A stretch of 64,000 nt of DNA from Loxodes magnus (taxonomy: Eukaryota; Ciliophora; Karyorelictea; Loxodida; Loxodidae), in contig CAMPDV010000696.1 in NCBI GenBank assembly GCA_946699065.1, positions 1 through 64,000 of the forward strand, in the 5' to 3' direction. Position numbers and translations under genes: made by a program. A model generated the notes under the pieces. The model was not told where the DNA came from, made no database searches, and saw only the letters and a program-made list of their open reading frames with translations. Shown piece by piece: positions 1-14,400 of this stretch (position 1 is its first letter; the number at the start of each line of letters is the position of its first letter).

Positions 1-3000
1 TTGAGTAATTTTTAAAGTAAAAAAAAACATTGTTTTTGATATGTTTTGAAGTGAGAAATTAAAATTTTACTACCAGAGTGAGTTAACAATGTATGAAAAA
101 TAGTTGAGTAATTTTTAAAGTAAAAAAAAACATTGTTTTTGATATGTTTTGAAGTGAGAAATTAAAATTTTACTACCAGAGTGAGTTAATAATGTATGAA
201 AAATAGTTGAGTAATTTTTAAAGTAAAAAAAAACATTGTTTTTGATATGTTTTGAAGTGAGAAATTAAAATTTTACTACCAGAGTGAGTTAACAATGTAT
301 GAAAAATAGTTGAGTAATTTTTAAAGTAAAAAAAAACATTGTTTTTGATATGTTTTGAAGTGAGAAATTAAAATTTTACTACCAGAGTGAGTTAACAATG
401 TATGAAAAATAGTTGAGTAATTTTTAAAGTAAAAAAAAACATTGTTTTTGATATGTTTTGAAGTGAGAAATTAAAATTTTACTACCAGAGTGAGTTAACA
501 ATGTATGAAAAATAGTTGAGTAATTTTTAAAGTAAAAAAAAAACATTGTTTTTGATATGTTTTGAAGTGAGAAATTAAAATTTTACTACCAGAGTGAGTT
601 AACAATGTATGAAAAATAGTTGAGTAATTTTTAAAGTAAAAAAAAACATTGTTTTTGATATGTTTTGAAGTGAGAAATTAAAATTTTACTACCAGAGTGA
701 GTTAACAATGTATGAAAAATAGTTGAGTAATTTTTAAAGTAAAAAAAAACATTGTTTTTGATATGTTTTGAAGTGAGAAATTAAAATTTTACTACCAGAG
801 TGAGTTAACAATGTATGAAAAATAGTTGAGTAATTTTTAAAGTAAAAAAAAACATTGTTTTTGATATGTTTTGAAGTGAGAAATTAAAATTTTACTACCA
901 GAGTGAGTTAACAATGTATGAAAAATAGTTGAGTAATTTTTAAAGTAAAAAAAAACATTGTTTTTGATATGTTTTGAAGTGAGAAATTAAAATTTTACTA
1001 CCAGAGTGAGTTAACAATGTATGAAAAATAGTTGAGTAATTTTTAAAGTAAAAAAAAACATTGTTTTTGATATGTTTTGAAGTGAGAAATTAAAATTTTA
1101 CTACCAGAGTGAGTTAACAATGTATGAAAAATAGTTGAGTAATTTTTAAAGTAAAAAAAAACATTGTTTTTGATATGTTTTGAAGTGAGAAATTAAAATT
1201 TTACTACCAGAGTGAGTTAACAATGTATGAAAAATAGTTGAGTAATTTTTAAAGTAAAAAAAAACATTGTTTTTGATATGTTTTGAAGTGAGAAATTAAA
1301 ATTTTACTACCAGAGTGAGTTAACAATGTATGAAAAATAGTTGAGTAATTTTTAAAGTAAAAAAAAACATTGTTTTTGATATGTTTTGAAGTGAGAAATT
1401 AAAATTTTACTACCAGAGTGAGTTAACAATGTATGAAAAATAGTTGAGTAATTTTTAAAGTAAAAAAAAACATTGTTTTTGATATGTTTTGAAGTGAGAA
1501 ATTTAAAATTTTACTACCAGAGTGAGTTAACAATGTATGAAAAATAGTTGAGTAATTTTTAAAGTAAAAAAAAACATTGTTTTTGATATGTTTTGAAGTG
1601 AGAAATTAAAATTTTACTACCAGAGTGAGTTAACAATGTATGAAAAATAGTTGAGTAATTTTTAAAGTAAAAAAAAACATTGTTTTTGATATGTTTTGAA
1701 GTGAGAAATTAAAATTTTACTACCAGAGTGAGTTAACAATGTATGAAAAATAGTTGAGTAATTTTTAAAGTAAAAAAAAACATTGTTTTTGATATGTTTT
1801 GAAGTGAGAAATTAAAATTTTACTACCAGAGTGAGTTAACAATGTATGAAAAATAGTTGAGTAATTTTTAAAGTAAAAAAAAACATTGTTTTTGATATGT
1901 TTTGAAGTGAGAAATTAAAATTTTACTACCAGAGTGAGTTAACAATGTATGAAAAATAGTTGAGTAATTTTTAAAGTAAAAAAAAACATTGTTTTTGATA
2001 TGTTTTGAAGTGAGAAATTAAAATTTTACTACCAGAGTGAGTTAACAATGTATGAAAAATAGTTGAGTAATTTTTAAAGTAAAAAAAAACATTGTTTTTG
2101 ATATGTTTTGAAGTGAGAAATTAAAATTTTACTACCAGAGTGAGTTAACAATGTATGAAAAATAGTTGAGTAATTTTTAAAGTAAAAAAAAACATTGTTT
2201 TTGATATGTTTTGAAGTGAGAAATTAAAATTTTACTACCAGAGTGAGTTAACAATGTATGAAAAATAGTTGAGTAATTTTTAAAGTAAAAAAAAACATTG
2301 TTTTTGATATGTTTTGAAGTGAGAAATTAAAATTTTACTACCAGAGTGAGTTAACAATGTATGAAAAATAGTTGAGTAATTTTTAAAGTAAAAAAAAACA
2401 TTGTTTTTGATATGTTTTGAAGTGAGAATACGAAATTTTACTACCAGAGTGAGTTAACAATGTATGAAAAATAGTTGAGTAATTTTTAAAGTAAAAAAAA
2501 ACATTGTTTTTGATATGTTTTGAAGTGAGAAATTAAAATTTTACTACCAGAGTGAGTTAACAATGTATGAAAAATAGTTGAGTAATTTTTAAAGTAAAAA
2601 AAAACATTGTTTTTGATATGTTTTGAAGTGAGAAATTAAAATTTTACTACCAGAGTGAGTTAACAATGTATGAAAAATAGTTGAGTAATTTTTAAAGTAA
2701 AAAAAAACATTGTTTTTGATATGTTTTGAAGTGAGAATACGAAATTTTACTACCAGAGTGAGTTAACAATGTATGAAAAATAGTTGAGTAATTTTTAAAG
2801 TAAAAAAAAACATTGTTTTTTGATATGTTTTGAAGTGAGAAATTAAAATTTTACTACCAGAGTGAGTTAACAATGTATGAAAAATAGTTGAGTAATTTTT
2901 AAAGTAAAAAAAAAACATTGTTTTTGATATGTTTTGAAGTGAGAAATTAAAATTTTACTACCAGAGTGAGTTAACAATGTATGAAAAATAGTTGAGTAAT

Positions 3001-6000
3001 TTTTAAAGTAAAAAAAAAACATTGTTTTTGATATGTTTTGAAGTGAGAATACGAAATTTTACTACCAGAGTGAGTTAACAATGTATGAAAAATAGTTGAG
3101 TAATTTTTAAAGTAAAAAAAAACATTGTTTTTGATATGTTTTGAAGTGAGAAATTAAAATTTTACTACCAGAGTGAGTTAACAATGTATGAAAAATAGTT
3201 GAGTAATTTTTAAAGTAAAAAAAAACATTGTTTTTGATATGTTTTGAAGTGAGAAATTAAAATTTTACTACCAGAGTGAGTTAACAATGTATGAAAAATA
3301 GTTGAGTAATTTTTAAAGTAAAAAAAAACATTGTTTTTGATATGTTTTGAAGTGAGAAATTAAAATTTTACTACCAGAGTGAGTTAACAATGTATGAAAA
3401 ATAGTTGAGTAATTTTTAAAGTAAAAAAAAAACATTGTTTTTGATATGTTTTGAAGTGAGAAATTAAAATTTTACTACCAGAGTGAGTTAACAATGTATG
3501 AAAAATAGTTGAGTAATTTTTAAAGTAAAAAAAAACATTGTTTTTGATATGTTTTGAAGTGAGAAATTAAAATTTTACTACCAGAGTGAGTTAACAATGT
3601 ATGAAAAATAGTTGAGTAATTTTTAAAGTAAAAAAAAACATTGTTTTTGATATGTTTTGAAGTGAGAATACTGAATTTTAATACCAGAGTGAGTTAACAA
3701 TGTATGAAAAATAGTTGAGTAATTTTTAAAGTAAAAAAAAACATTGTTTTTGATATGTTTTGAAGTGAGAAATTAAAATTTTAATACCAGAGTGAGTTAA
3801 CAATGTATGAAAAATAGTTGAGTGATTTTTAAAGTAAAAAAAAACATTGTTTTAGTTTTGAAGTGAGAAATTAAAATTTTACTACCAGAGTGAGTTAACA
3901 ATGTATGAAAAATAGTTGAGTAATTTTTAAAGTAAAAAAAAACATTGTTTTTGATATGTTTTGAAGTGAGAAATTAAAATTTTACTACCAGAGTGAGTTA
4001 ACAATGTATGAAAAATAGTTGAGTAATTTTTAAAGTAAAAAAAAACATTGTTTTTGATATGTTTTGAAGTGAGAAATTAAAATTTTACTACCAGAGTGAG
4101 TTAACAATGTATGAAAAATAGTTGAGTAATTTTTAAAGTAAAAAAAAACATTGTTTTTGATATGTTTTGAAGTGAGAATACGAAATTTTACTACCAGAGT
4201 GAGTTAACAATGTATGAAAAATAGTTGAGTAATTTTTAAAGTAAAAAAAAAACATTGTTTTTGATATGTTTTGAAGTGAGAAATTAAAATTTTACTACCA
4301 GAGTGAGTTAACAATGTATGAAAAATAGTTGAGTAATTTTTAAAGTAAAAAAAAACATTGTTTTTGATATGTTTTGAAGTGAGAAATTAAAATTTTACTA
4401 CCAGAGTGAGTTAACAATGTATGAAAAATAGTTGAGTAATTTTTAAAGTAAAAAAAAACATTGTTTTTGATATGTTTTGAAGTGAGAAATTAAAATTTTA
4501 CTACCAGAGTGAGTTAACAATGTATGAAAAATAGTTGAGTAATTTTTAAAGTAAAAAAAAACATTGTTTTATATGTTTTGAAGTGAGAAATTAAAATTTT
4601 ACTACCAGAGTGAGTTAACAATGTATGAAAAATAGTTGAGTGATTTTTAAAGTAAAAAAAAACATTGTTTTATATGTTTTGAAGTGAGAAATTAAAATTT
4701 TACTACCAGAGTGAGTTAACAATGTATGAAAAATAGTTGAGTAATTTTTAAAGTAAAAAAAAACATTGTTTTTGATATGTTTTGAAGTGAGAAATTAAAA
4801 TTTTACTACCAGAGTGAGTTAACAATGTATGAAAAATAGTTGAGTAATTTTTAAAGTAAAAAAAAACATTGTTTTTGATATGTTTTGAAGTGAGAAATTA
4901 AAATTTTACTACCAGAGTGAGTTAACAATGTATGAAAAATAGTTGAGTAATTTTTAAAGTAAAAAAAAACATTGTTTTTGATATGTTTTGAAGTGAGAAA
5001 TTAAAATTTTACTACCAGAGTGAGTTAACAATGTATGAAAAATAGTTGAGTAATTTTTAAAGTAAAAAAAAACATTGTTTTTGATATGTTTTGAAGTGAG
5101 AATACTGAATTTTAATACCAGAGTGAGTTAACAATGTATGAAAAATAGTTGAGTAATTTTTAAAGTAAAAAAAAACATTGTTTTATATGTTTTGAAGTGA
5201 GAATACTGAATTTTAATACCAGAGTGAGTTAACAATGTATGAAAAATAGTTGAGTGATTTTTAAAGTAAAAAAAAACATTGTTTTAGTTTTGAAGTGAGA
5301 ATACGAAATTTTAATACCAGAGTGAGTTAACAATGTATGAAAAATAGTTGAGTGATTTTTAAAGTAAAAAAAAACATTGTTTTATATGTTTTGAAGTGAG
5401 AAATTAAAATTTTACTACCAGAGTGAGTTAACAATGTATGAAAAATAGTTGAGTAATTTTTAAAGTAAAAAAAAACATTGTTTTTGATATGTTTTGAAGT
5501 GAGAAATTAAAATTTTACTACCAGAGTGAGTTAACAATGTATGAAAAATAGTTGAGTAATTTTTAAAGTAAAAAAAAACATTGTTTTTGATATGTTTTGA
5601 AGTGAGAAATTAAAATTTTACTACCAGAGTGAGTTAACAATGTATGAAAAATAGTTGAGTAATTTTTAAAGTAAAAAAAAACATTGTTTTTGATATGTTT
5701 TGAAGTGAGAAATTAAAATTTTACTACCAGAGTGAGTTAACAATGTATGAAAAATAGTTGAGTAATTTTTAAAGTAAAAAAAAACATTGTTTTTGATATG
5801 TTTTGAAGTGAGAAATTAAAATTTTACTACCAGAGTGAGTTAACAATGTATGAAAAATAGTTGAGTAATTTTTAAAGTAAAAAAAAACATTGTTTTTGAT
5901 ATGTTTTGAAGTGAGAAATTAAAATTTTACTACCAGAGTGAGTTAACAATGTATGAAAAATAGTTGAGTAATTTTTAAAGTAAAAAAAAACATTGTTTTT

Positions 6001-8400
6001 GATATGTTTTGAAGTGAGAAATTAAAATTTTACTACCAGAGTGAGTTAACAATGTATGAAAAATAGTTGAGTAATTTTTAAAGTAAAAAAAAACATTGTT
6101 TTTGATATGTTTTGAAGTGAGAAATTAAAATTTTACTACCAGAGTGAGTTAACAATGTATGAAAAATAGTTGAGTAATTTTTAAAGTAAAAAAAAACATT
6201 GTTTTTGATATGTTTTGAAGTGAGAAATTAAAATTTTACTACCAGAGTGAGTTAACAATGTATGAAAAATAGTTGAGTAATTTTTAAAGTAAAAAAAAAC
6301 ATTGTTTTTGATATGTTTTGAAGTGAGAAATTAAAATTTTACTACCAGAGTGAGTTAACAATGTATGAAAAATAGTTGAGTAATTTTTAAAGTAAAAAAA
6401 AACATTGTTTTTGATATGTTTTGAAGTGAGAAATTAAAATTTTACTACCAGAGTGAGTTAACAATGTATGAAAAATAGTTGAGTAATTTTTAAAGTAAAA
6501 AAAAACATTGTTTTTGATATGTTTTGAAGTGAGAAATTAAAATTTTACTACCAGAGTGAGTTAACAATGTATGAAAAATAGTTGAGTAATTTTTAAAGTA
6601 AAAAAAAACATTGTTTTTGATATGTTTTGAAGTGAGAATACTGAATTTTAATACCAGAGTGAGTTAACAATGTATGAAAAATAGTTGAGTAATTTTTAAA
6701 GTAAAAAAAAACATTGTTTTATATGTTTTGAAGTGAGAATACTGAATTTTAATACCAGAGTGAGTTAACAATGTATGAAAAATAGTTGAGTGATTTTTAA
6801 AGTAAAAAAAAACATTGTTTTTGATATGTTTTGAAGTGAGAAATTAAAATTTTACTACCAGAGTGAGTTAACAATGTATGAAAAATAGTTGAGTAATTTT
6901 TAAAGTAAAAAAAAACATTGTTTTTGATATGTTTTGAAGTGAGAAATTAAAATTTTACTACCAGAGTGAGTTAACAATGTATGAAAAATAGTTGAGTAAT
7001 TTTTAAAGTAAAAAAAAACATTGTTTTTGATATGTTTTGAAGTGAGAATACGAAATTTTACTACCAGAGTGAGTTAACAATGTATGAAAAATAGTTGAGT
7101 AATTTTTAAAGTAAAAAAAAACATTGTTTTTGATATGTTTTGAAGTGAGAAATTAAAATTTTACTACCAGAGTGAGTTAACAATGTATGAAAAATAGTTG
7201 AGTAATTTTTAAAGTAAAAAAAAACATTGTTTTTGATATGTTTTGAAGTGAGAAATTAAAATTTTACTACCAGAGTGAGTTAACAATGTATGAAAAATAG
7301 TTGAGTAATTTTTAAAGTAAAAAAAAACATTGTTTTTGATATGTTTTGAAGTGAGAAATTAAAATTTTACTACCAGAGTGAGTTAACAATGTATGAAAAA
7401 TAGTTGAGTAATTTTTAAAGTAAAAAAAAACATTGTTTTTGATATGTTTTGAAGTGAGAAATTAAAATTTTACTACCAGAGTGAGTTAACAATGTATGAA
7501 AAATAGTTGAGTAATTTTTAAAGTAAAAAAAAACATTGTTTTTGATATGTTTTGAAGTGAGAAATTAAAATTTTACTACCAGAGTGAGTTAACAATGTAT
7601 GAAAAATAGTTGAGTAATTTTTAAAGTAAAAAAAAACATTGTTTTTGATATGTTTTGAAGTGAGAATACTGAATTTTAATACCAGAGTGAGTTAACAATG
7701 TATGAAAAATAGTTGAGTAATTTTTAAAGTAAAAAAAAACATTGTTTTTGATATGTTTTGAAGTGAGAAATTAAAATTTTACTACCAGAGTGAGTTAACA
7801 ATGTATGAAAAATAGTTGAGTAATTTTTAAAGTAAAAAAAAACATTGTTTTTGATATGTTTTGAAGTGAGAAATTAAAATTTTACTACCAGAGTGAGTTA
7901 ACAATGTATGAAAAATAGTTGAGTAATTTTTAAAGTAAAAAAAAACATTGTTTTTGATATGTTTTGAAGTGAGAAATTAAAATTTTACTACCAGAGTGAG
8001 TTAACAATGTATGAAAAATAGTTGAGTAATTTTTAAAGTAAAAAAAAACATTGTTTTTGATATGTTTTGAAGTGAGAAATTAAAATTTTACTACCAGAGT
8101 GAGTTAACAATGTATGAAAAATAGTTGAGTAATTTTTAAAGTAAAAAAAAACATTGTTTTTGATATGTTTTGAAGTGAGAAATTAAAATTTTACTACCAG
8201 AGTGAGTTAACAATGTATGAAAAATAGTTGAGTAATTTTTAAAGTAAAAAAAAACATTGTTTTTGATATGTTTTGAAGTGAGAAATTAAAATTTTACTAC
8301 CAGAGTGAGTTAACAATGTATGAAAAATAGTTGAGTAATTTTTAAAGTAAAAAAAAACATTGTTTTTGATATGTTTTGAAGTGAGAATACGAAATTTTAC
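1..8400. repeat. Left satellite domain: near-homogeneous 103-bp units
   Basis: Units here mostly share one linked set of variants: TTGAGTAATT, a TTTTTGATATG spacer, GAGAAATTAAAA and TTTTACTACC. Dozens of consecutive units in the first 3.6 kb differ only in A-run length or by an occasional change, for example GAGTTAATAATG near 185 and GAGAATACGAAA near 2427. Occasional shorter units with a TTTTATATG or TTTTAG spacer appear from about 3.8 kb. The low divergence suggests recent amplification or gene-conversion homogenisation. Confidence 0.9.
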
Positions 8401-11400
8401 TACCAGAGTGAGTTAACAATGTATGAAAAATAGTTGAGTGATTTTTAAAGTAAAAAAAAACATTGTTTTAGTTTTGAAGTGAGAATACGAAATTTTAATA
8501 CCAGAGTGAGTTAACAATGTATGAAAAATAGTTGAGTAATTTTTAAAGTAAAAAAAAACATTGTTTTATAAGTGTTTTGAAGTGAGAAATTAAAATTTTA
8601 CTACCAGAGTGAGTTAACAATGTATGAAAAATAGTTGAGTGATTTTTAAAGTAAAAAAAAACATTGTTTTATATGTTTTGAAGTGAGAATACTGAATTTT
8701 AATACCAGAGTGAGTTAACAATGTATGAAAAATAGTTGAGTGATTTTTAAAGTAAAAAAAAACATTGTTTTAGTTTTGAAGTGAGAATACGAAATTTTAA
8801 TACCAGAGTGAGTTAACAATGTATGAAAAATAGTTGAGTGATTTTTAAAGTAAAAAAAAACATTGTTTTATATGTTTTGAAGTGAGAATACTGAATTTTA
8901 ATACCAGAGTGAGTTAACAATGTATGAAAAATAGTTGAGTGATTTTTAAAGTAAAAAAAAACATTGTTTTAGTTTTGAAGTGAGAATACGAAATTTTAAT
9001 ACCAGAGTGAGTTAACAATGTATGAAAAATAGTTGAGTGATTTTTAAAGTAAAAAAAAACATTGTTTTATATGTTTTGAAGTGAGAATACGAAATTTTAC
9101 TACCAGAGTGAGTTAACAATGTATGAAAAATAGTTGAGTGATTTTTAAAGTAAAAAAAAACATTGTTTTAGTTTTGAAGTGAGAAATTAAAATTTTACTA
9201 CCAGAGTGAGTTAACAATGTATGAAAAATAGTTGAGTAATTTTTAAAGTAAAAAAAAACATTGTTTTATAAGTGTTTTGAAGTGAGAAATTAAAATTTTA
9301 CTACCAGAGTGAGTTAACAATGTATGAAAAATAGTTGAGTGATTTTTAAAGTAAAAAAAAACATTGTTTTATATGTTTTGAAGTGAGAATACTGAATTTT
9401 AATACCAGAGTGAGTTAACAATGTATGAAAAATAGTTGAGTGATTTTTAAAGTAAAAAAAAACATTGTTTTAGTTTTGAAGTGAGAATACGAAATTTTAA
9501 TACCAGAGTGAGTTAACAATGTATGAAAAATAGTTGAGTAATTTTTAAAGTAAAAAAAAACATTGTTTCATAAGTGTTTTGAAGTGAGAAATTAAAATTT
9601 TACTACCAGAGTGAGTTAACAATGTATGAAAAATAGTTGAGTAATTTTTAAAGTAAAAAAAAACATTGTCTTTGATTTGTTTTGAAGTGAGAATACGAAA
9701 TTTTAATACCAGAGTGAGTTAACAATGTATGAAAAATAGTTGAGTGATTTTTAAAGTAAAAAAAAACATTGTTTTAGTTTTGAAGTGAGAATACTAAATT
9801 TTAATACCAGAATGAGTTAACAATGTATGAAAAATAGTTGAGTAATTTTTAAAGTAAAAAAAAACATTGTTTTTGATATGTTTTGAAGTGAGAATACGAA
9901 ATTTTACTACCAGAGTGAGTTAACAATGTATGAAAAATAGTTGAGTAATTTTTAAAGTAAAAAAAAACATTGTTTTTGATATGTTTTGAAGTGAGAATAC
10001 TAAATTTTAATACCAGAGTGAGTTAACAATGTATGAAAAATAGTTGAGTAATTTTTAAAGTAAAAAAAAACATTGTTTTTGATATGTTTTGAAGTGAGAA
10101 ATTAAAATTTTACTACCAGAGTGAGTTAACAATGTATGAAAAATAGTTGAGTAATTTTTAAAGTAAAAAAAAACATTGTTTTTGATATGTTTTGAAGTGA
10201 GAAATTAAAATTTTACTACCAGAGTGAGTTAACAATGTATGAAAAATAGTTGAGTAATTTTTAAAGTAAAAAAAAACATTGTTTTTGATATGTTTTGAAG
10301 TGAGAAATTAAAATTTTAATACCAGAGTGAGTTAACAATGTATGAAAAATAGTTGAGTGATTTTTAAAGTAAAAAAAAACATTGTTTTATATGTTTTGAA
10401 GTGAGAATACTGAATTTTAATAACAGAGTGAGTTAACAATGTATGAAAAATAGTTGAGTGATTTTTAAAGTAAAAAAAAACATTGTTTTAGTTTTGAAGT
10501 GAGAATACGAAATTTTAATACCAGAGTGAGTTAACAATGTATGAAAAATAGTTGAGTGATTTTTAAAGTAAAAAAAAACATTGTTTTAGTTTTGAAGTGA
10601 GAATACGAAATTTTACTACCAGAGTGAGTTAACAATGTATGAAAAATAGTTGAGTGATTTTTAAAGTAAAAAAAAACATTGTTTTAGTTTTGAAGTGAGA
10701 AATTAAAATTTTACTACCAGAGTGAGTTAACAATGTATGAAAAATAGTTGAGTAATTTTTAAAGTAAAAAAAAACATTGTTTTATAAGTGTTTTGAAGTG
10801 AGAAATTAAAATTTTACTACCAGAGTGAGTTAACAATGTATGAAAAATAGTTGAGTGATTTTTAAAGTAAAAAAAAACATTGTTTTATATGTTTTGAAGT
10901 GAGAATACTGAATTTTAATACCAGAGTGAGTTAACAATGTATGAAAAATAGTTGAGTGATTTTTAAAGTAAAAAAAAACATTGTTTTAGTTTTGAAGTGA
11001 GAATACGAAATTTTAATACCAGAGTGAGTTAACAATGTATGAAAAATAGTTGAGTAATTTTTAAAGTAAAAAAAAACATTGTTTTATAAGTGTTTTGAAG
11101 TGAGAAATTAAAATTTTACTACCAGAGTGAGTTAACAATGTATGAAAAATAGTTGAGTAATTTTTAAAGTAAAAAAAAACATTGTTTTTGATATGTTTTG
11201 AAGTGAGAAATTAAAATTTTACTACCAGAGTGAGTTAACAATGTATGAAAAATAGTTGAGTAATTTTTAAAGTAAAAAAAAACATTGTTTTAGTTTTGAA
11301 GTGAGAATACTAAATTTTAATACCAGAGTGAGTTAACAATGTATGAAAAATAGTTGAGTGATTTTTAAAGTAAAAAAAAACATTGTTTTTGATATGTTCC

Positions 11401-14400
11401 GAAGTGAGAATACGAAATTTTAATACCAGAGTGAATTAACAATGTATGAAAAATAGTTGAGTGATTTTTAAAGTAAAAAAAAACATTGTTTTATATGTTT
11501 TGAAGTGAGAATACGAAATTTTAATACCAGAGTGAGTTAACAATGTATGAAAAATAGTTGAGTGATTTTTAAAGTAAAAAAAAACATTGTTTTTGATATG
11601 TTTTGAAGTGAGAATACTAAATTTTAATACCAGAGTGAGTTAACAATGTATGAAAAATAGTTGAGTGATTTTTAAAGTAAAAAAAAACATTGTTTTAGTT
11701 TTGAAGTGAGAATACTGAATTTTAATACCAGAGTGAGTTAACAATGTATGAAAAATAGTTGAGTAATTTTTAAAGTAAAAAAAAACATTGTTTTAGTTTT
11801 GAAGTGAGAATACGAAATTTTAATACCAGAGTGAGTTAACAATGTATGAAAAATAGTTGAGTGATTTTTAAAGTAAAAAAAAACATTGTTTTAGTTTTGA
11901 AGTGAGAATACTAAATTTTAATACCAGAGTGAGTTAACAATGTATGAAAAATAGTTGAGTGATTTTTAAAGTAAAAAAAAACATTGTTTTAGTTTTGAAG
12001 TGAGAATACGAAATTTTAATACCAGAGTGAGTTAACAATGTATGAAAAATAGTTGAGTGATTTTTAAAGTAAAAAAAAACATTGTTTTTGATATGTTTTG
12101 AAGTGAGAATACTAAATTTTAATACCAGAGTGAGTTAACAATGTATGAAAAATAGTTGAGTGATTTTTAAAGTAAAAAAAAACATTGTTTTAGTTTTGAA
12201 GTGAGAATACTAAATTTTAATACCAGAGTGAGTTAACAATGTATGAAAAATAGTTGAGTGATTTTTAAAGTAAAAAAAAACATTGTTTTAGTTTTGAAGT
12301 GAGAAATTAAAATTTTAATACCAGAGTGAGTTAACAATGTATGAAAAATAGTTGAGTGATTTTTAAAGTAAAAAAAAACATTGTTTTAGTTTTGAAGTGA
12401 GAAATTAAAATTTTAATACCAGAGTGAGTTAACAATGTATGAAAAATAGTTGAGTGATTTTTAAAGTAAAAAAAAACATTGTTTTTGATATGTTTTGAAG
12501 TGAGAATACTAAATTTTAATACCAGAGTGAGTTAACAATGTATGAAAAATAGTTGAGTGATTTTTAAAGTAAAAAAAAACATTGTTTTATATGTTTTGAA
12601 GTGAGAATACTGAATTTTAATACCAGAGTGAGTTAACAATGTATGAAAAATAGTTGAGTGATTTTTAAAGTAAAAAAAAACTTTGTTTTAGTTTTGAAGT
12701 GAGAATACGAAATTTTAATACCAGAATGAGTTAACAATGTATGAAAAATAGTTGAGTGATTTTTAAAGTAAAAAAAAACATTGTTTTAGTTTTGAAGTGA
12801 GAATACGAAATTTTAATACCAGAATGAGTTAACAATGTATGAAAAATAGTTGAGTGATTTTTAAAGTAAAAAAAAACATTGTTTTAGTTTTGAAGTGAGA
12901 AATTAAAATTTTACTACCAGAGTGAGTTAACAATGTATGAAAAATAGTTGAGTGATTTTTAAAGTAAAAAAAAACATTGTTTTTGATATGTTTTGAAGTG
13001 AGAATACTAAATTTTACTACCAGAGTGAGTTAACAATGTATGAAAAATAGTTGAGTGATTTTTAAAGTAAAAAAAAACATTGTTTTTGATATGTTTTGAA
13101 GTGAGAATACTAAATTTTAATACCAGAGTGAGTTAACAATGTATGAAAAATAGTTGAGTAATTTTTAAAGTAAAAAAAAACATTGTTTTAGTTTTGAAGT
13201 GAGAAATTAAAATTTTAATACCAGAGTGAGTTAACAATGTATGAAAAATAGTTGAGTGATTTTTAAAGTAAAAAAAAACATTGTTTTAGTTTTGAAGTGA
13301 GAATACGAAATTTTAATACCAGAATGAGTTAACAATGTATGAAAAATAGTTGAGTAATTTTTAAAGTAAAAAAAAACATTGTTTTTGATATGTTTTGAAG
13401 TGAGAAATTAAAATTTTACTACCAGAGTGAGTTAACAATGTATGAAAAATAGTTGAGTGATTTTTAAAGTAAAAAAAAACATTGTTTTAGTTTTGAAGTG
13501 AGAATACGAAATTTTAATACCAGAGTGAGTTAACAATGTATGAAAAATAGTTGAGTGATTTTTAAAGTAAAAAAAAACATTGTTTTAGTTTTGAAGTGAG
13601 AATACGAAATTTTAATACCAGAGTGAGTTAACAATGTATGAAAAATAGTTGAGTGATTTTTAAAGTAAAAAAAAACATTGTTTTAGTTTTGAAGTGAGAA
13701 TACGAAATTTTAATACCAGAGTGAGTTAACAATGTATGAAAAATAGTTGAGTGATTTTTAAAGTAAAAAAAAACATTGTTTTAGTTTTGAAGTGAGAATA
13801 CTAAATTTTAATACCAGAGTGAGTTAACAATGTATGAAAAATAGTTGAGTGATTTTTAAAGTAAAAAAAAACATTGTTTTATAAGTGTTTTGAAGTGAGA
13901 ATACGAAATTTTAATACCAGAGTGAGTTAACAATGTATGAAAAATAGTTGAGTGATTTTTAAAGTAAAAAAAAACATTGTTTTATAAGTGTTTTGAAGTG
14001 AGAATACGAAATTTTAATACCAGAATGAGTTAACAATGTATGAAAAATAGTTGAGTGATTTTTAAAGTAAAAAAAAACATTGTTTTATAAGTGTTTTGAA
14101 GTGAGAATACTAAATTTTAATACCAGAGTGAGTTAACAATGTATGAAAAATAGTTGAGTGATTTTTAAAGTAAAAAAAAACATTGTTTTTGATATGTTCC
14201 GAAGTGAGAATACGAAATTTTAATACCAGAGTGAGTTAACAATGTATGAAAAATAGTTGAGTGATTTTTAAAGTAAAAAAAAACATTGTTTTAGTTTTGA
14301 AGTGAGAAATTAAAATTTTAATACCAGAGTGAGTTAACAATGTATGAAAAATAGTTGAGTGATTTTTAAAGTAAAAAAAAAACATTGTTTTTGATATGTT